Positions 5,126 through 5,561 of a stretch of DNA of 5,561 nucleotides are shown one piece after another (position 1 is the stretch's first letter; each line of letters begins with the position of its first letter). The position numbers and the translations under genes were made by a program. Source of the DNA: Candidatus Zixiibacteriota bacterium (GTDB lineage Bacteria; Zixibacteria; MSB-5A5; GN15; PGXB01); NCBI GenBank assembly GCA_003641425.1, contig QNAH01000197.1, forward strand, positions 1 to 5,561, in the 5' to 3' direction. The notes under the pieces are model-generated. The model saw only the letters and a list, made by a program, of their open reading frames with translations, did not search any database and was not told the DNA's origin.

Positions 5126-5561
5126 ATGAGAATTATTAAAAGATACAAAAATCGGCGCCTTTATGATACCGAGAGAAAAGAATATATAACCCATGCCGAA
5201 TTGCGCCTCATCATCAAATCCGGTATGCCATTTAAGATTATTGACAGCGAGAGTGAAAAAGATATCACTCTGGCCGTACTGAGCCGCCTGCTCACCGGTG
5301 AGGTGCGCAACTGGCAGGATGTCAAGGAATCCAGGGAAGTCTTAATAGAAGTCATCAATAGAGGAGGTGAACAGTCGATGTCAATTTTGAAAAACACGTT
5401 TCTGGCCTCGGTGGGTATTTTTAATGTCACCAAGAAAAAAGCCGAAGAGATCATCGATTCTCTAATCAAGGCAGGCGAAATATCCAAATCCGACCGCAAG
5501 CAGGCCGTGATGGAACTGCTGGACAGGGCCGAAGAATCCACTATAAAAATGAAAGATAAAG
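5126..5561 (+). CDS. PHA-synthesis-regulator (PhaR N-terminal type) DNA-binding domain joined to a phasin-like segment, 3' end cut by window edge
   Basis: The first 145 codons are visible. Residues 1-60 match the polyhydroxyalkanoate accumulation regulator DNA-binding domain: KRYKNRRLYDTE (5-16), YITHAELRLIIKSG (20-33), a FKIIDSESEKDIT segment (36-48) and LTGE (56-59). In PhaR proteins this domain binds DNA and the storage polymer and represses phasin genes. Residues about 85-145 are charged and helical: FLASVGIFNVTKKKAEEIIDSL, then IKAGEISKSDRKQAVMELLD. They resemble the phasin-like family (PhaF/PhaI, COG3937 type) found on storage granules and also in bacteria not known to make PHA. Whether this organism makes PHA cannot be told here. 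AGGGT lies 8 nt before the ATG. A much stronger ribosome site inside the gene precedes in-frame Met85. The usual separate regulator and phasin thus appear in one reading frame. Confidence 0.85.
   Translation, partial: MRIIKRYKNRRLYDTERKEYITHAELRLIIKSGMPFKIIDSESEKDITLAVLSRLLTGEVRNWQDVKESREVLIEVINRGGEQSMSILKNTFLASVGIFNVTKKKAEEIIDSLIKAGEISKSDRKQAVMELLDRAEESTIKMKDK
5362..5380 (+). promoter_or_regulatory. Perfect internal Shine-Dalgarno with in-frame ATG inside the PhaR/phasin-like gene
   Basis: AGGAGGTGA (5362-5370) is fully complementary to nine bases of the usual 16S rRNA 3' end and stands 7 nt before ATG 5378. That ATG is in frame and is Met85, at the junction between the DNA-binding and phasin-like parts. 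Initiation here would give a phasin-like protein without the DNA-binding domain. The bases also encode Arg-Gly-Gly-Glu, so they could reflect protein conservation instead. Confidence 0.5.

Noticed and set aside
5161..5541. Minus-strand open frame of 126 codons
   Set aside because: It is antisense to the PhaR/phasin-like gene. Its serine-rich, low-complexity translation is what the reverse of a charged helical coding sequence gives.

Overview
The window is a dense stretch of bacterial chromosome: seven protein genes, two of them cut by the window ends, with almost no spare DNA. I see no mobile element, CRISPR array, tRNA or rRNA, and no gene-free stretch longer than 132 bases. All the genes read cleanly without frameshifts. 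The cell-wall amidase has a signal peptide, an AMIN-like domain and a regulated AmiC-type catalytic domain, which suggests a diderm envelope. That amidase, together with a PhaR-type regulator, an orphan receiver and Shine-Dalgarno-led operons, would fit an uncultivated FCB-like or deltaproteobacteria-like lineage. The placement is a low-confidence inference, because no rRNA or marker tree is available here.

Left half (1-3645, minus strand). A compact operon reads right to left: smpB (trans-translation, ribosome rescue), a secreted N-acetylmuramoyl-L-alanine amidase (peptidoglycan cleavage), murI (glutamate racemase, D-Glu for peptidoglycan) and an M24-family metallopeptidase that runs off the left edge. 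The gaps are 10 nt, a 4-nt ATGA overlap and 1 nt, so the four genes are almost certainly co-transcribed and probably translationally coupled. A good sigma-70-like promoter sits only 7 nt before the smpB ATG, and no Shine-Dalgarno is visible, so smpB may be translated from a leaderless mRNA.

Centre (3646-4513). An 85-bp divergent promoter region separates smpB from a plus-strand nitrilase-superfamily carbon-nitrogen hydrolase with an intact Glu-Lys-Cys triad.

Right part (4514-5561, plus strand). A 132-bp intergenic region carries a promoter bracketed by an imperfect inverted repeat. A single-domain (CheY-like) response regulator follows. A 78-bp gap then holds a strong promoter whose spacer contains a short palindrome. 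The last gene, cut by the right edge, joins a PHA-synthesis-regulator DNA-binding domain (PhaR N-terminal type) to a phasin-like helical segment. Inside it, a nine-base perfect Shine-Dalgarno lies 7 nt before an in-frame ATG, at the junction between the two domains. This could yield a second, phasin-only product and is the observation most worth checking. The receiver and the PhaR/phasin gene may be functionally linked, but each appears to have its own promoter.
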